A DNA stretch of 64,000 nt from Phytobacter diazotrophicus (GCA_004346725.1 SMDE01000007.1:248001-312000); one strand, 5' to 3'; shown: positions 19,084 to 29,767, counted from the first letter of the stretch. Notes: generated by a model not told the origin, from the letters alone. A program made the numbers and translations.

Positions 19084-20346
19084 ATGTCGTTAGCCGAATC
19101 TTTATCGTTTTCCGCCACGCCCCCCGCCCGTTGCGATAGCGTCTGGCGTGGCGCCACGCTGGTCACGATGCAAAACGGACACTACAGCCAGATAGAAAAC
19201 GGTGCGATTGCTGTCACTGACGGAAAAATTGTCTGGCTCGGCCCGGCCGCCGATTGTCCTCCCTTCCCCGACGCGGAGTTGCATGATTTTGCAGGCGGGA
19301 TCATTACGCCTGGTTTTGTCGATTGCCATACCCATCTGGTCTTTGGCGGTAACCGCAGCGGTGAGTTCGAGCAACGGCTGAACGGGGTGAGTTATGCACA
19401 GATTGCCGCTGCCGGCGGTGGGATCATCTCCACAGTTAACGCCACCCGTCAGGCGACAGAAGAGGAGTTGATCGAATCGGCGTTATTCCGCCTGCGCCCG
19501 CTGTTGGCAGAAGGCGTCACCAGCGTTGAGATAAAATCGGGCTATGGGCTGTCCATCGACAGCGAACTGAAAATGCTGCGGGTGATTCGCGCATTAGCGA
19601 CCCGGTTGCCGGTTGACATTGTATCGACCTGCCTTGCCGCCCATGCGCTCCCCCCCGAATACAAAGACCGGGCTGATGCGTATATCAGCCTTGTCTGCGA
19701 CACCCTGTTACCGATTGTCGCCCGGGAAAAGCTGGCCGATGCGGTCGATGCATTTTGCGAACATCTGGCGTTCTCCCCGGCCCAGGTTGAGAAGGTATTC
19801 ACCACCGCGAAAGCCCTGGGCCTGCCGGTGAAATTGCATGCAGAGCAGCTCTCCTCACTGCACGGCAGCGCACTCGCGGCCCGGCATGGCGCCCTGTCGG
19901 CCGATCACCTGGAATATGCCACCGAAGAAGATGCCATCGCCATGGCGGCCAGTGGGACCGTCGCCGTGTTGTTACCCGGCGCGTTCTATTTACTGCGCGA
20001 AAAGCAGCAGCCGCCGGTGGCCTTATTCCGCCAGCATCGGGTGCCGATGGCGCTGGCCAGCGATGCCAACCCCGGCACCTCCCCTGTGCTCTCGTTACGC
20101 CTGATGCTGAGTATGGGCTGCACGCTGTTTGGTCTGACGCCGGAAGAGGCGCTTGCCGGGATCACCTGTCACGGCGCCCGCGCGCTCGGTTTACAGGATT
20201 CTCACGGCACGCTGGCGCCAGGCAAGGTCGCCGATTTTATCCACTGGCCGCTCTCGCGACCGGCTGAGCTGGTCTACTGGCTGGGCGGAGAACTGCCCTG
20301 CACGGTGGTCTATCGCGGAAATGTACGAGGAAAACATGACCTATGA
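19084..20346 (+). CDS. hutI: Imidazolonepropionase HutI
   Basis: Opens the ring of 4-imidazolone-5-propionate to N-formimino-L-glutamate, step three of histidine degradation. 420 aa, amidohydrolase superfamily. Metal and catalytic residues are seen in [38 protein letters not shown] and [11 protein letters not shown]. The start ATG at 19084 follows CCCGGAG; the frame is open for another 12 codons upstream but through the operator. hutG starts within its stop codon (ATGA), so the two form one unit. Confidence 0.97.
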   Translation: MSLAESLSFSATPPARCDSVWRGATLVTMQNGHYSQIENGAIAVTDGKIVWLGPAADCPPFPDAELHDFAGGIITPGFVDCHTHLVFGGNRSGEFEQRLNGVSYAQIAAAGGGIISTVNATRQATEEELIESALFRLRPLLAEGVTSVEIKSGYGLSIDSELKMLRVIRALATRLPVDIVSTCLAAHALPPEYKDRADAYISLVCDTLLPIVAREKLADAVDAFCEHLAFSPAQVEKVFTTAKALGLPVKLHAEQLSSLHGSALAARHGALSADHLEYATEEDAIAMAASGTVAVLLPGAFYLLREKQQPPVALFRQHRVPMALASDANPGTSPVLSLRLMLSMGCTLFGLTPEEALAGITCHGARALGLQDSHGTLAPGKVADFIHWPLSRPAELVYWLGGELPCTVVYRGNVRGKHDL

Positions 20347-21167
20347 GTCTTTCAGCTATCACCGCACCCTATGATTTCACGGCGGGCACATCGCCGCTGC
20401 TGATCAGTATTCCCCACGCCGGAACACGCCTGACGCCGGAGGTCGCCGAAGGTCTCAGCGAGGCGGCACAGCCGCTGGGCGATACGGACTGGCATATCCC
20501 CCGCCTGTATGACTTTGCCCGTGCGCTCGGGGCCAGTATTTTGGTCGGCAATTATTCCCGCTTTGTTATCGACCTGAACCGACCGTCTGATGACAAACCG
20601 CTCTACACCACGGCAACGACGGGCCTCTATCCCGATACCCTGTTTGATGGTCGTGACACCTTTAAGCCCGGAATGGCCCCGACCGATGCCCAACGCCAGG
20701 ATTATCTGGCGCAAATCTGGCAGCCATATCATGAGCGCCTCCAGGCCGAACTCGCACGGATTAAGCAGCAGTTTGGCTATGCGCTGTTATTTGATGCCCA
20801 CTCCATTGCGTCGGTCATCCCGCGGTTGTTTGACGGGCAGTTACCCGATTTAAATCTCGGCACCAATAATGGCGCCAGTTGCTCGCCCGAATTGAGTGGT
20901 GTGCTGACGGGGATTTGCCAGCAACAGTCACAGTTCAGCCACGTGCTTAACGGGCGTTTCAAAGGTGGTTACATCACCCGTGCTTACGGACAGCCCGCTG
21001 CCGATATCCACGCCGTGCAGCTTGAATTAGCGCAGATGAATTATATGGATGAAACGCCACCTTATGCCTGGTCTGAGACCCGCGCCCCTCAATTGCAGAC
21101 GCTGTTAAAACAGATGCTGGAAGGGATGGTGGCATGGGGAAGCGAACAGTATGGCAATAAAAGGTGA
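20343..21167 (+). CDS. hutG: N-formylglutamate deformylase HutG
   Basis: N-formylglutamate amidohydrolase, 274 aa: hydrolyses N-formyl-L-glutamate to formate and glutamate. It belongs to the FGase family, not to the arginase-like formiminoglutamases also called HutG. Family features visible are [15 protein letters not shown] near the N-terminus, [25 protein letters not shown] and LFDAHSIAS. It overlaps hutI by 4 bp. Together with hutF it yields formate plus two ammonia per histidine where the four-step route would release formamide. Confidence 0.95.
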   Translation: MSLSAITAPYDFTAGTSPLLISIPHAGTRLTPEVAEGLSEAAQPLGDTDWHIPRLYDFARALGASILVGNYSRFVIDLNRPSDDKPLYTTATTGLYPDTLFDGRDTFKPGMAPTDAQRQDYLAQIWQPYHERLQAELARIKQQFGYALLFDAHSIASVIPRLFDGQLPDLNLGTNNGASCSPELSGVLTGICQQQSQFSHVLNGRFKGGYITRAYGQPAADIHAVQLELAQMNYMDETPPYAWSETRAPQLQTLLKQMLEGMVAWGSEQYGNKR

Positions 21168-21342
21168 AAAGGCTGATGTGCCAGTAAGTTCAGCGTAGCG
21201 ATGGCATGTGGGCAATGTATGGTTTAATAAATGCGTTGCCCCATCTACAGACAGGCCCCGCCCCCTGCCCAATCCCATAGGCATCCGTTGTCATTATCTG
21301 CTAACATCCCTGCCACATTCCCACAGCAATCTGGCGGCGACT

Positions 21343-22152
21343 ATGAAATTTGTCTCTTTTAATATCAACGGCCTGCGTGCCCGTCCCCATCAACTGGAAG
21401 CGATTGTCGAGCAGCATCAGCCCGACGTGATTGGCCTGCAGGAGACGAAAGTCCACGACGACATGTTCCCGCTCGAAGAAGTCGCGAAACTCGGTTACAA
21501 CGTCTTTTATCATGGGCAGAAAGGGCACTATGGCGTGGCGCTGCTGACCAAAGCGACGCCCGTTTCCGTGCGTCGCGGTTTCCCGGACGACGGTGAAGAA
21601 GCCCAGCGCCGTATCATCATGGCGGAAATCCCGTCTCCGCTGGGTAACATCACGGTCATCAATGGTTACTTCCCGCAGGGGGAAAGCCGCGACCATCCGA
21701 CCAAGTTTCCGGCAAAAGAGAAGTTTTACCAGGACCTGCAAAATTATATTGAAACCGAACTCAAGAAAGAAAATCCGGTGCTGATTATGGGTGATGTCAA
21801 CATCAGCCCCACCGATCTGGATATCGGCATCGGCGAAGAGAACCGCAAACGCTGGCTGCGAACCGGCAAATGCTCCTTCTTGCCGGAAGAGCGCGTATGG
21901 ATGGATCGCCTGATAAACTGGGGGCTGGTGGATACCTGGCGTGCGACGAACCCGGACAATAACGAGCGCTTCTCGTGGTTTGACTACCGCTCCAAAGGGT
22001 TTGATGACAACCGGGGCCTGCGTATAGACCTGCTACTGGCAAGCTCACCGCTGGCAGAGCGCTGTATCGAAACCGGCATCGACTACGATATCCGCAGTAT
22101 GGATAAACCCTCCGACCATGCTCCGGTATGGGCTACATTTAACGTCGAATAA
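21343..22152 (+). CDS. xthA: Exodeoxyribonuclease III XthA
   Basis: AP endonuclease/3'-5' exonuclease of base-excision repair, 269 aa (268 in E. coli). Catalytic residues are visible: Glu34 in GLQETKVHD, Asp and Asn in [16 protein letters not shown], and the Asp-His pair in PSDHAPVWA. The ATG at 21343 gives the family N-terminus [20 protein letters not shown]. In E. coli xthA neighbours astC directly; here the hut island separates them. A terminator follows. Confidence 0.97.
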   Translation: MKFVSFNINGLRARPHQLEAIVEQHQPDVIGLQETKVHDDMFPLEEVAKLGYNVFYHGQKGHYGVALLTKATPVSVRRGFPDDGEEAQRRIIMAEIPSPLGNITVINGYFPQGESRDHPTKFPAKEKFYQDLQNYIETELKKENPVLIMGDVNISPTDLDIGIGEENRKRWLRTGKCSFLPEERVWMDRLINWGLVDTWRATNPDNNERFSWFDYRSKGFDDNRGLRIDLLLASSPLAERCIETGIDYDIRSMDKPSDHAPVWATFNVE

Positions 22153-22170
22153 GCGTCATTTTCCCATTAT

Positions 22171-22197
22171 GGCGGTCATGTTTATGACCGCCCTCTT
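22171..22197 (+). terminator. xthA terminator
   Basis: The stem GGCGGTCAT/ATGACCGCC with a GTTT loop is followed by CTCTTT. It lies 19 bases after the xthA stop and just before the ynjE start. Confidence 0.8.
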
Positions 22198-22212
22198 TGG
22201 ACCTGCCACGCT

Positions 22213-23409
22213 ATGGCTCAAAACATTACACTTTCCCAATTCCGCCAGAACAACGGCGTAGTTATCGATACTCGCAATAGCGCCTTGTACAACGGCTGGC
22301 CGGACGCGCTGCACGGTACATCCGGCCATGTATCCGGTGCGCGTAATCTTGCCGCTTCCTGGCTGGACGAAATGACGGACGCACAGTTTGACGCCTGGTC
22401 TGCCCTGCGCCCGTTAAGCGCCGAAACCCGCATCGCGCTCTATGGCGAGCCAGAAGACAACGCCGCGGTAGAGGCCTGGTTACGTCAGAAGGGTCTCCAT
22501 GCGCCATGGCGTATCAGCGACGCCTTCTCCTGCGCTTGCCCCCTCGAACGTTTGCCCGGTTTTCATCAACTCGTCCCGGCATGCTGGCTTAACGCGCTGA
22601 TCGCTCATCGCCAGGTCAGCGAAAAACCCGTCGGTAAATGGACGGTGATTGAAGCGGGCTGGGGCGTGCGCGATACATTCCGGCAAGGGCATATTCCCGG
22701 CGCGGACTACCTCGACACAGGCGAACTGGAAAGCGAGCCCCTGTGGAACGTGGTTGCTCCTGAGGCGTTGCGTAACGTGCTGGCCGCGCACGGCATTCGT
22801 TGCGATACCACGGTCATTCTCTATAGCCGTACCCCGCTTGCCGCGACGCGCGTGGCCCATATTCTGTTGTACGCCGGGGTACAGGATGTGCGTGTGCTGG
22901 ACGGTGGCTGGCGAGCATGGCTTTGCGCTGGTTTTCCGGTGGCATCCGGCGATGCGCTACCCATCACGCCCGCTTGTGATTTTGGCGCACCGCTCCCTGC
23001 TCAGCCTCAATTGATGCTTTCCCTGCCGCAGGCACGGGCACTGCTCAACCGTAAGGATGCTTCGATGGTGAGTGTTCGCTCGTGGGCTGAGTTTTCCGGC
23101 GCGACCAGTGGTTATGATTATATTGATGCCTGTGGCGAGATCCCCGGTGCGCGCTGGGGACGTGGCGGACGCGGTAAAGATGGTGTTGAGGATTTCCTTA
23201 ATCCGGATGCAACTTTACGCTGCGCGGATTACGTTACGGCCATGTGGGAAGCGTGGAATATTACCGCAGACCAGCACATCGCTTTTCACTGCGGAACCGG
23301 CTGGCGGGCCTCACTGGCGTTTATCTGCGCGCGCGCCATGGGCTGGACGAACATCGGAGTATATGATGGCGGCTGGTATGAGTGGAGTTTGCATCACAAC
23401 AATGGATAA
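22213..23409 (+). CDS. ynjE: YnjE-like three-domain rhodanese sulfurtransferase without signal peptide
   Basis: Sulfurtransferase with three rhodanese repeats, 398 aa, collinear with E. coli YnjE (435 aa). The active-site loop CGTGWRAS is in the last domain (about residue 358), followed by YDGGWYEW. E. coli YnjE has an N-terminal export signal; here the protein begins MAQNITLSQFRQNNGVVIDT, at a position inside the mature E. coli protein. The codons upstream in frame do not encode a hydrophobic signal. It should therefore be cytoplasmic, unless the real start is elsewhere. nudG follows after 2 bp, so the two are probably co-transcribed. Confidence 0.9.
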   Translation: MAQNITLSQFRQNNGVVIDTRNSALYNGWPDALHGTSGHVSGARNLAASWLDEMTDAQFDAWSALRPLSAETRIALYGEPEDNAAVEAWLRQKGLHAPWRISDAFSCACPLERLPGFHQLVPACWLNALIAHRQVSEKPVGKWTVIEAGWGVRDTFRQGHIPGADYLDTGELESEPLWNVVAPEALRNVLAAHGIRCDTTVILYSRTPLAATRVAHILLYAGVQDVRVLDGGWRAWLCAGFPVASGDALPITPACDFGAPLPAQPQLMLSLPQARALLNRKDASMVSVRSWAEFSGATSGYDYIDACGEIPGARWGRGGRGKDGVEDFLNPDATLRCADYVTAMWEAWNITADQHIAFHCGTGWRASLAFICARAMGWTNIGVYDGGWYEWSLHHNNG

Positions 23410-23411
23410 CC

Positions 23412-23825
23412 ATGCTTAAAACGATAGAGGTCGTCGCCGCGATTATTGAGCGCGATGGCCAGATTTTGCTGGCCCAACGCCCGGAACAGGGCGATCAGGC
23501 AGGGCTGTGGGAATTTGCTGGCGGTAAGGTAGAAGCCGGAGAGAGCCAGTCAGATGCATTAATACGCGAGCTTCGCGAAGAGCTGGGCATTGAAGCCGTG
23601 CCCACGGCGTACATCGCCAGCCACCAGCGGGAGGTCTCCGGGCGCATAATCAATTTGCATGCCTGGCATGTGCCGACTTTCACCGGCACACTGACCCGTC
23701 ATCACCACGCGGCGCTCATCTGGTGCGCGCCACAGGAAGCCTTTAACTGGCCGCTTGCGCCTGCCGATATCCCTCTGCTGGAGGCGTTTATGGCTTCACG
23801 CGCCGCCAGACCAGCGGGTTTGTAG
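23412..23825 (+). CDS. nudG: CTP pyrophosphohydrolase NudG (Nudix)
   Basis: Nudix hydrolase that cleaves (d)CTP and oxidised pyrimidine nucleotides such as 5-hydroxy-CTP to the monophosphate, a nucleotide-pool sanitiser. 137 aa, as in E. coli (135 aa). The Nudix box is complete: GGKVEAGES, then RELREELGI (within residues 37-59). The start two bases after the ynjE stop gives the normal N-terminus MLKTIEVVAAIIE. Its 3' end overlaps the convergent gene ynjH by 38 bp. Confidence 0.95.
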   Translation: MLKTIEVVAAIIERDGQILLAQRPEQGDQAGLWEFAGGKVEAGESQSDALIRELREELGIEAVPTAYIASHQREVSGRIINLHAWHVPTFTGTLTRHHHAALIWCAPQEAFNWPLAPADIPLLEAFMASRAARPAGL

Positions 23826-24072
23826 AAACGGTGCGTTCATCGCGCTGGCACTGGAGCAACACCCCTTCGGCTTTAATAACCGCCCCTTCGGTGTAATTCT
23901 GATTCTGATAAACGCAGCACTGGTTACAGGGCTGCGAACTCTGCTGACCACCAGAGGTAAACACTTCCGGTGGAACATTCACCTGCACATCCGGCGACAG
24001 GCGTCTCTCCGCACTGGCCCCCGCTGAAACCAACATCAGTACACAACCCCATACCCACAGTGAACGCTTCAT
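23788..24072 (-). CDS. ynjH: YnjH family secreted protein (DUF1496)
   Basis: Small periplasmic protein of unknown function, 94 aa. An N-terminal signal peptide (MKRSLWVWGCVLMLVSAGAS, cleaved after ASA) is followed by the DUF1496 core with four cysteines, CNQCCVYQNQNYTEGAVIKA and CQRDE. It overlaps the end of nudG tail to tail, as in E. coli. I chose the ATG at 24072 since the upstream extension is not signal-like. Confidence 0.92.
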   Translation of the reverse strand: MKRSLWVWGCVLMLVSAGASAERRLSPDVQVNVPPEVFTSGGQQSSQPCNQCCVYQNQNYTEGAVIKAEGVLLQCQRDERTVSTNPLVWRRVKP

Positions 24073-24308
24073 AGCATTTTCTTCCTGAATAGAACCTTTT
24101 ATCACTATAACGTATCTCTATTACCGAACCGCATTTTCTTTCTTCATCGGTTTTTATTATGACAAGCCACCCATTATTAATTTGATACCGCTGGACTATT
24201 TTTGCTTGCTTTACGCCATATTGCAGATGTTATAGTCGAAAAACGCTGAATTTTTAGCTCACAACAACCAATAAAATCGGACTATCAACATAAGAGGATC
24301 TTATATCT

Positions 24309-25652
24309 ATGGAACAGACATGCTCTCTTGAATCGTTTCTTTCCCACGTTCAAAAGCGCGATCCGCATCAGCCTGAATTCGCTCAGGCCGTACGTGAAGT
24401 AATGACCACGCTGTGGCCTTTTCTCGAACAAAACCCTCGCTACCGTCAGCTCTCCCTGCTGGAAAGACTGGTTGAACCGGAACGTGTTATTCAGTTCCGC
24501 GTGGTGTGGGTAGACGACAAAAACCAGGTGCAGGTTAACCGCGCGTGGCGCGTGCAATTCAACTCGGCCATTGGCCCGTATAAAGGCGGCATGCGTTTCC
24601 ACCCGTCCGTCAACTTGTCGATCCTTAAATTCCTTGGCTTCGAGCAGACCTTCAAAAATGCCCTCACCACCCTGCCGATGGGCGGTGGTAAAGGCGGTAG
24701 CGATTTCGATCCGAAAGGGAAGAGCGACGCGGAAGTGATGCGTTTCTGCCAGTCGCTGATGACCGAGCTGTATCGCCACCTGGGGCCGGATACCGATGTC
24801 CCGGCGGGTGATATGGGTGTGGGCGCGCGTGAAGTGGGCTTTATGGCCGGGATGATGAAAAAACTCTCCAACAACACTGCCTGCGTGTTCACCGGTAAAG
24901 GTCTCTCCTTCGGCGGCAGTTTAATCCGCCCGGAAGCTACCGGCTACGGCCTGGTGTATTTCACCGAAGCGATGCTCAAACGCCATGGTATGGGTCTGGA
25001 AGGTCTGCGCGTGGCCGTCTCTGGCTCCGGTAACGTGGCGCAGTATGCTATCGAAAAAGCGATGGCTTTTGGCGCCCGCGTGATAACCGCCTCAGACTCT
25101 AACGGTACCGTGGTTGATGAAGCTGGTTTCACCGCCGAAAAACTGGCGCGTCTGATTGAAATTAAAGAGCAGCAGCATGGGCGCGTAGCGGATTACGCCC
25201 GTGAATTTGGCCTGCAATACCTCGAAGGCCAACAACCCTGGTCAGTGCCGGTCGATGTCGCTCTGCCGTGTGCCACCCAGAACGAACTGGATGTCGATGC
25301 CGCGCGTACGCTTATCGCCAACGGCGTGAAAGCGGTGGCGGAGGGCGCCAATATGCCCACCACGATTGCGGCAACCGATCTGTTCCTGGAAGCAGGCGTC
25401 CTGTTTGCGCCGGGTAAAGCGGCGAATGCCGGGGGTGTGGCAACGTCAGGTCTGGAAATGGCGCAGAACGCCGCACGTCTTGGCTGGAAAGCGGAAAAAG
25501 TGGATGCGCGTCTGCACCACATTATGCTGGATATTCACCAGGCCTGTGTGGAGTATGGCGGCGAAGCGAAGCAGACTCACTATGTTCGTGGCGCAAACAT
25601 TGCGGGCTTCGTGAAAGTGGCGGATGCGATGATCGGTCAGGGGCTTATCTAA
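24309..25652 (+). CDS. gdhA: NADP-specific glutamate dehydrogenase GdhA
   Basis: Reductive amination of 2-oxoglutarate to glutamate with NADPH, the low-energy ammonia-assimilation route. 447 aa, identical to the E. coli length. The catalytic lysines are in PYKGGMRFHPSVN and TLPMGGGKGGSDFDPKGKS, and the nucleotide fold is VAVSGSGNVAQYA. AGAGGA precedes the ATG by 11 bases. The 236-base upstream gap carries a TATAGT -10-like element (24230 region). A REP-type palindrome follows the stop. Confidence 0.98.
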   Translation: MEQTCSLESFLSHVQKRDPHQPEFAQAVREVMTTLWPFLEQNPRYRQLSLLERLVEPERVIQFRVVWVDDKNQVQVNRAWRVQFNSAIGPYKGGMRFHPSVNLSILKFLGFEQTFKNALTTLPMGGGKGGSDFDPKGKSDAEVMRFCQSLMTELYRHLGPDTDVPAGDMGVGAREVGFMAGMMKKLSNNTACVFTGKGLSFGGSLIRPEATGYGLVYFTEAMLKRHGMGLEGLRVAVSGSGNVAQYAIEKAMAFGARVITASDSNGTVVDEAGFTAEKLARLIEIKEQQHGRVADYAREFGLQYLEGQQPWSVPVDVALPCATQNELDVDAARTLIANGVKAVAEGANMPTTIAATDLFLEAGVLFAPGKAANAGGVATSGLEMAQNAARLGWKAEKVDARLHHIMLDIHQACVEYGGEAKQTHYVRGANIAGFVKVADAMIGQGLI

Positions 25653-25659
25653 GCCATTT

Positions 25660-25726
25660 TGCCGGGCGGCGCTGCGTCGACCCGGCTAGCATGTTCCATG
25701 CCCGGTAAGCGCAAAGCCGCCGGGCA
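25660..25726. repeat. REP/BIME-type palindromic element after gdhA
   Basis: Two GC-rich inverted units face each other: GCCGGGCGGCGCTGCG...CCCGGC and GCCCGGTAAGCGC...GCCGCCGGGC. This is the form of enterobacterial REP pairs found between genes. It may stabilise or end the gdhA transcript and lies before a convergent small gene. Confidence 0.75.
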
Positions 25727-25740
25727 ATCTCATCAGGCGT

Positions 25741-25911
25741 TCAGTTAACCACCAGCGATGAGACAATTTCCCTGTGACGTTTAAGAATGATCGCGATTTG
25801 CTCATCCGCGGTAAGCTCGTTGAACATTTTTTCATTGCGATCGGAATGCGCGTTGCGCACAGTGGCGGGGATACGTACTTCGCTTTTTTCTATTGCTTTT
25901 TGCTCGCTCAT
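25741..25911 (-). CDS. Small hypothetical protein, 56 aa
   Basis: I do not recognise this protein. It reads MSEQKAIEKSEVRIPATVRN onward and ends REIVSSLVVN. It is hydrophilic and helical in composition, with no membrane segment, and the middle part NEKMFNELTADEQIAII looks like an amphipathic helix. The ribosome site GCAGGACTGG precedes the ATG. It is convergent with gdhA across the REP element. Codon use is ordinary for the chromosome, which together with the ribosome site makes it a likely real gene. Confidence 0.65.
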   Translation of the reverse strand: MSEQKAIEKSEVRIPATVRNAHSDRNEKMFNELTADEQIAIILKRHREIVSSLVVN

Positions 25912-26031
25912 TTTCCAGTCCTGCTACTCAATGGTCTGTGTTCGCGCGCATAATAATCCCGTTTAGCCGTGACAGGAAGACGACACCATCACGTCTTTTT
26001 ACGAATTGTGCAAGTTAACGTCATCTTTGGG

Positions 26032-26056
26032 CAAAATCACGGTGATTCTACCGTGA
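26032..26056 (-). terminator. topB terminator
   Basis: On the minus strand TCACGGT/ACCGTGA encloses AGAATC and is followed by TTTTGCCC, 49 bases after the topB stop. The gap between topB and the 56-aa gene holds nothing else visible. Confidence 0.7.
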
Positions 26057-26104
26057 CTGCCCCTCTTCTTATGCATTTGCTGATGTCTTACCGCTAAACA
26101 TGCC

Positions 26105-28051
26105 TCAGGCAACGGGCTGTGGAGGTGTCGGGTCGTCTTTACGTGGCTTGCGCGTTGTGCGTTTACCCGCTGTTTTTTTCTTCTCACCTGCCGGAGCGCT
26201 GATTCCCCGAAACCGCTGCACTGGCGTATTGCGCGCCTGATGAATCAACTCATGCAAGGTGCCAACCAGCGGCTGCATAAAGTCCTGGTAACGACACTGC
26301 TTCTCGCTGATTTGCGTCAGCACAGACTCCCAGTGCGCGGTCATATCCGGCCTGGCAGCCATCTCCGGCAGAGAATGGATCAACGCGCGTCCGGCGTCGG
26401 TCGAGAGGATATAGCGCCCTTTCTTACTGAGAAAACCACGCTTAAACAGCAGTTCGATAATCCCGGCGCGGGTGGCTTCTGTGCCCAGACCGTCCGTCGC
26501 ACGCAGGATCTTTTTCAGATCTTTATCCTGCACAAAGCGGGCAATACCGGTCATTGCCGACAGCAGTGTCGCATCGGTGAAATGGCGCGGCGGTTGCGTC
26601 TGACGCTCCACAACCTCACCTTTTTCACACAGGAGTTCGTCACCTTTCGCCACCACCGGAAGCGGCGTGCCGTCGTTTTCTTCGTCGCGCTCTTTGGCAC
26701 CCAGCAACGTGCGCCAACCCGCTTCGGCAAGGAAACGCGCTTTGGCGATAAATTTGCCGTTGGCAATATCCAGGTCGATCTGGCATTTACGGAACACCGC
26801 ATCGGGGCAAAACTGCATCAGGTACTGACGCGCAATCAGATTGTAGACGTTGGCTTCACCTTCGCTCAGGTTCACCTTTGTACTGCGCGCGGTGGGAATA
26901 ATGGCGTGGTGGGCATCCACTTTTTTGTCATCCCAGCAGCGGTTACGCAAATCGCCATTCACCACGGGCTGCGGCAGAAGATCCGGTGCATGGGCACCAA
27001 TTGCGTTCATCACCGCATGACGCCCGGCATAATGTTCTTCCGGCAAATAGCGACAGTCCGAACGCGGATAGGTAATCAGCTTGTGGGTTTCATAGAGCTT
27101 CTGGCAGATGTCGAGTACGTTCTGCGCGCTCAGGCCATAGCGTTTCGCGGCTTCAATTTGCAGTGCCGAAAGCGAAAAAGGTAACGGCGCCGGCTCCGAT
27201 TCCCGCTTATCGTTATACGCGGTAACGTTCGCCGGTTGCCCGGTAATACGGGCGACCACATGCTCGGCCAGCGGGCGGTGCAGTAAGCGCCCTTCTTCAT
27301 CCTGATAAGGCTCACAGGCATCGCTCGGCTGCCACAGGGCGGTAAACCGCTCTCCGGCCGGGGTGACAATATGCGCCTTCACTTCGAAAAAATCTTTTGC
27401 CACGAAGTTCTCGATCTCTTCGTCGCGGCGCACCACCAGCCCAAGGACCGGCGTCTGTACGCGTCCAACGGAAAGTACCCCCTGATACCCGGCATTACGC
27501 CCAAGCAATGTATAGGCGCGTGTCATATTGATGCCGTACAGCCAGTCGGCGCGTGCACGGGCCAGTGCCGAGACGCACAGAGGAATAAACTCACTGTTGG
27601 CGCGCAGGCGAGAGATCGCCCGCTCCACCGCCTGGGGGTTAAGATCGTTAATCAGGCAGCGCTGGACCTGCTGACGCTTTTGCGGCGATAGTTCGAGGTA
27701 ATCAAGCACCTCATCAACCAGCAACTGCCCTTCTCTGTCCGGGTCACCCGCGTGCACGACTTCCGTCGCTTCGGCGAGCAGCCGCTTGATCACATTAATC
27801 TGTTTGGTCACGGAAGGCCGCGGTTGCAGCCGCCATTTTTCGGGCACGATCGGCAGATCCGCCAGATTCCAGCGCGCATACCGGCTGTCGTAGACATCCG
27901 GCTGTGCCTGCTCCAGCAGGTGACCGATACACCAGGTCACCACCTGCCCGTTGCCACATTCAATATAGCCGTCGCCTTTGCGATGTGGCTTAGGTAGCAC
28001 ATCCGCAATGGCGCGGCCCAGACTGGGTTTTTCGGCAATAAACAACCGCAT
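26105..28051 (-). CDS. topB: DNA topoisomerase III TopB
   Basis: Type IA topoisomerase that decatenates DNA and resolves recombination intermediates. 648 aa, near the E. coli 653. The Toprim domain starts [19 protein letters not shown] with the acidic pair in [15 protein letters not shown]. The active-site tyrosine is in [18 protein letters not shown]. The C-terminus is short and basic ([20 protein letters not shown]). The ATG at 28051 lies 4 bp after the selD stop; the operon ydjA-selD-topB is as in E. coli. Confidence 0.97.
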   Translation of the reverse strand: MRLFIAEKPSLGRAIADVLPKPHRKGDGYIECGNGQVVTWCIGHLLEQAQPDVYDSRYARWNLADLPIVPEKWRLQPRPSVTKQINVIKRLLAEATEVVHAGDPDREGQLLVDEVLDYLELSPQKRQQVQRCLINDLNPQAVERAISRLRANSEFIPLCVSALARARADWLYGINMTRAYTLLGRNAGYQGVLSVGRVQTPVLGLVVRRDEEIENFVAKDFFEVKAHIVTPAGERFTALWQPSDACEPYQDEEGRLLHRPLAEHVVARITGQPANVTAYNDKRESEPAPLPFSLSALQIEAAKRYGLSAQNVLDICQKLYETHKLITYPRSDCRYLPEEHYAGRHAVMNAIGAHAPDLLPQPVVNGDLRNRCWDDKKVDAHHAIIPTARSTKVNLSEGEANVYNLIARQYLMQFCPDAVFRKCQIDLDIANGKFIAKARFLAEAGWRTLLGAKERDEENDGTPLPVVAKGDELLCEKGEVVERQTQPPRHFTDATLLSAMTGIARFVQDKDLKKILRATDGLGTEATRAGIIELLFKRGFLSKKGRYILSTDAGRALIHSLPEMAARPDMTAHWESVLTQISEKQCRYQDFMQPLVGTLHELIHQARNTPVQRFRGISAPAGEKKKTAGKRTTRKPRKDDPTPPQPVA

Positions 28052-28055
28052 TGGC

Positions 28056-29099
28056 TTAACGGATCTCAATCATCGGACGCCCTGCGCGTGCGCTAACCAG
28101 CTCACCCACCGCCGCAAGGGTAATACCATATTCTGCCGCCGTGGCGTAAACGTCGCCTTCGGCTTCGGGGCTCACTGCCAGTAACAGGCCGCCAGAAGTC
28201 TGCGGGTCGCAGAGCAAATCGCGCACCGCATCCGGCATCTCGCCCATCAAATGACCGTAGCTGGCGAAATTACGCTGGGTGCCGCCCGGTACTGCGCCAA
28301 GCGCAATATACTCTTCAACACCGGGTAATTTCGGCACATCCTGATACCAGATTTGCGCCTGCACGCCGGCACCCTGGCACATTTCACTCAGGTGCCCCAG
28401 CAGACCAAAACCAGTGACATCGGTCATCGCCTTCACGCCACTGATGCCCGCAAACGCGGCTCCGGCCAGGTTCATCTGGCACATCACGTCCGTTGCCAGC
28501 CCAATGTGTTCGGGTTTTAACAGCGATTTTTTCTCGGCGGTCGTCAGCACACCAATGCCCAGCGGTTTGGTCAGGAAGAGACGGCAGCCCGCCTGCGCGG
28601 TACTGTTTTTCTTGATGCGATCGGTTGGCACAACGCCCGTCACCGCCAGCCCGAAAATGGGTTCCGGTGCATCAATAGAGTGCCCGCCCGCCAGAGCAAT
28701 ACCCGCCAGGCGGCAGGCATGGCGCCCCCCCTCAACCACTTCCCGGGCAATCTCCGGCGCCAGTTTGTTGACAGGCCAGCCTAAAATTGCAATCGCCATG
28801 ATCGGTTTGCCGCCCATGGCGAAAATATCGCTAATCGCGTTAGTGGCAGCGATACGACCAAAGTCGAAAGGATTGTCGACAATGGGCATAAAAAAGTCGG
28901 TTGTGCTGATAACGCTGGTGCCGTTGCCGAGATCGTAGACCGCCGCGTCATCGCGGGTTTCGTTCCCCACAAGCAGGTTCGGGTCGATAAACTTCGCTTG
29001 CTCGCTATGCAGGATAGTATCGAGCACTTTGGGGGAAATTTTACAACCACAACCCGCTCCGTGGCTGTATTGCGTCAGACGAATACCTTGTTCGTTCAT
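28056..29099 (-). CDS. selD: Selenophosphate synthetase SelD
   Basis: Makes selenophosphate from selenide and ATP, the selenium donor for selenocysteine and selenouridine in tRNA. 347 aa, as in E. coli. The catalytic Cys and neighbours are in [14 protein letters not shown], the essential Lys follows, and the metal-binding Asp is in [11 protein letters not shown]. Residue 17 is Cys, not Sec. CAGGAG stands six bases before the ATG at 29099. The next gene is topB, four bases downstream. Confidence 0.97.
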   Translation of the reverse strand: MNEQGIRLTQYSHGAGCGCKISPKVLDTILHSEQAKFIDPNLLVGNETRDDAAVYDLGNGTSVISTTDFFMPIVDNPFDFGRIAATNAISDIFAMGGKPIMAIAILGWPVNKLAPEIAREVVEGGRHACRLAGIALAGGHSIDAPEPIFGLAVTGVVPTDRIKKNSTAQAGCRLFLTKPLGIGVLTTAEKKSLLKPEHIGLATDVMCQMNLAGAAFAGISGVKAMTDVTGFGLLGHLSEMCQGAGVQAQIWYQDVPKLPGVEEYIALGAVPGGTQRNFASYGHLMGEMPDAVRDLLCDPQTSGGLLLAVSPEAEGDVYATAAEYGITLAAVGELVSARAGRPMIEIR

Positions 29100-29215
29100 G
29101 GACAACTCCTGTCAGGACAATCCGGCTATGGTAACGCCCAAAACGTTGCATGATAAGCGTGACTGTCCGAATTGCGGCGGTTCGCTCACAATCCAGACAG
29201 TTTTACTGGCAAGTA

Positions 29216-29767
29216 TCAGAAATAACGGACGAAAGGCGTGGTATCCGGTGTGCTAATGGTCGTAGAGGCTTTGAGTTGCGGGGTGCCAAGGTATAAGAAA
29301 CCGACGACTTTATCATGCGCGCGGCAGTTCAGTGCCTCGCGGACAACCGGGCTGTCGGTCAATGGACCGGTACGCCAGATCCCGTTGAAACCCTGGGCCA
29401 GCGCCGCCATCTGCATCGCCATCACGGCGCAGCCTGCCGAGAGCAGTTGCTCCCACTGCGGCACTTTCGGATTCTCTTCACACTTCGCCACCACGGCGAT
29501 AATCATCGGCGCGCGCGACGGTGAAGTCCGGGCTTTTTCTACCGCTTTTTCGTCCAGCCCGGCGCTGACAGCACCCTGCTCCAGCGTCTTGCCAAAGCGG
29601 GCCAGACCTTCGCCTTCAATAATGAAAAATTGCCACGGCTGTAGCGTACCATGGTCCGGCGCGCGCATCCCCGCACGGATAATATTGTCCAGTTGTTCGC
29701 CTGTCGGTGCCGGTTCAGCCAACCGGGAAGCACTACGGCGGTTGACGAGCAGTTCAAGTGCATCCAT
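29216..29767 (-). CDS. ydjA: YdjA nitroreductase-family protein
   Basis: Small FMN-dependent nitroreductase-like protein, 183 aa, the same size as E. coli YdjA, a minimal member of the NADH oxidase/nitroreductase family. Visible features are [13 protein letters not shown] at the N-terminus, [16 protein letters not shown] and the C-terminal GFLYLGTP. The physiological substrate is not known. It lies 116 bases upstream of selD in the same direction and divergent from sppA. Confidence 0.95.
   Translation of the reverse strand: MDALELLVNRRSASRLAEPAPTGEQLDNIIRAGMRAPDHGTLQPWQFFIIEGEGLARFGKTLEQGAVSAGLDEKAVEKARTSPSRAPMIIAVVAKCEENPKVPQWEQLLSAGCAVMAMQMAALAQGFNGIWRTGPLTDSPVVREALNCRAHDKVVGFLYLGTPQLKASTTISTPDTTPFVRYF

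Noticed and set aside
21210-21241. GGGCAA/TTGCCC hairpin after hutG
   Set aside because: The stem is short, the loop is 20 bases and no T-run follows, so it is not a convincing terminator.
26240-27184. 314-codon rightward frame opposite topB
   Set aside because: Antisense shadow of a conserved gene, without a start signal.
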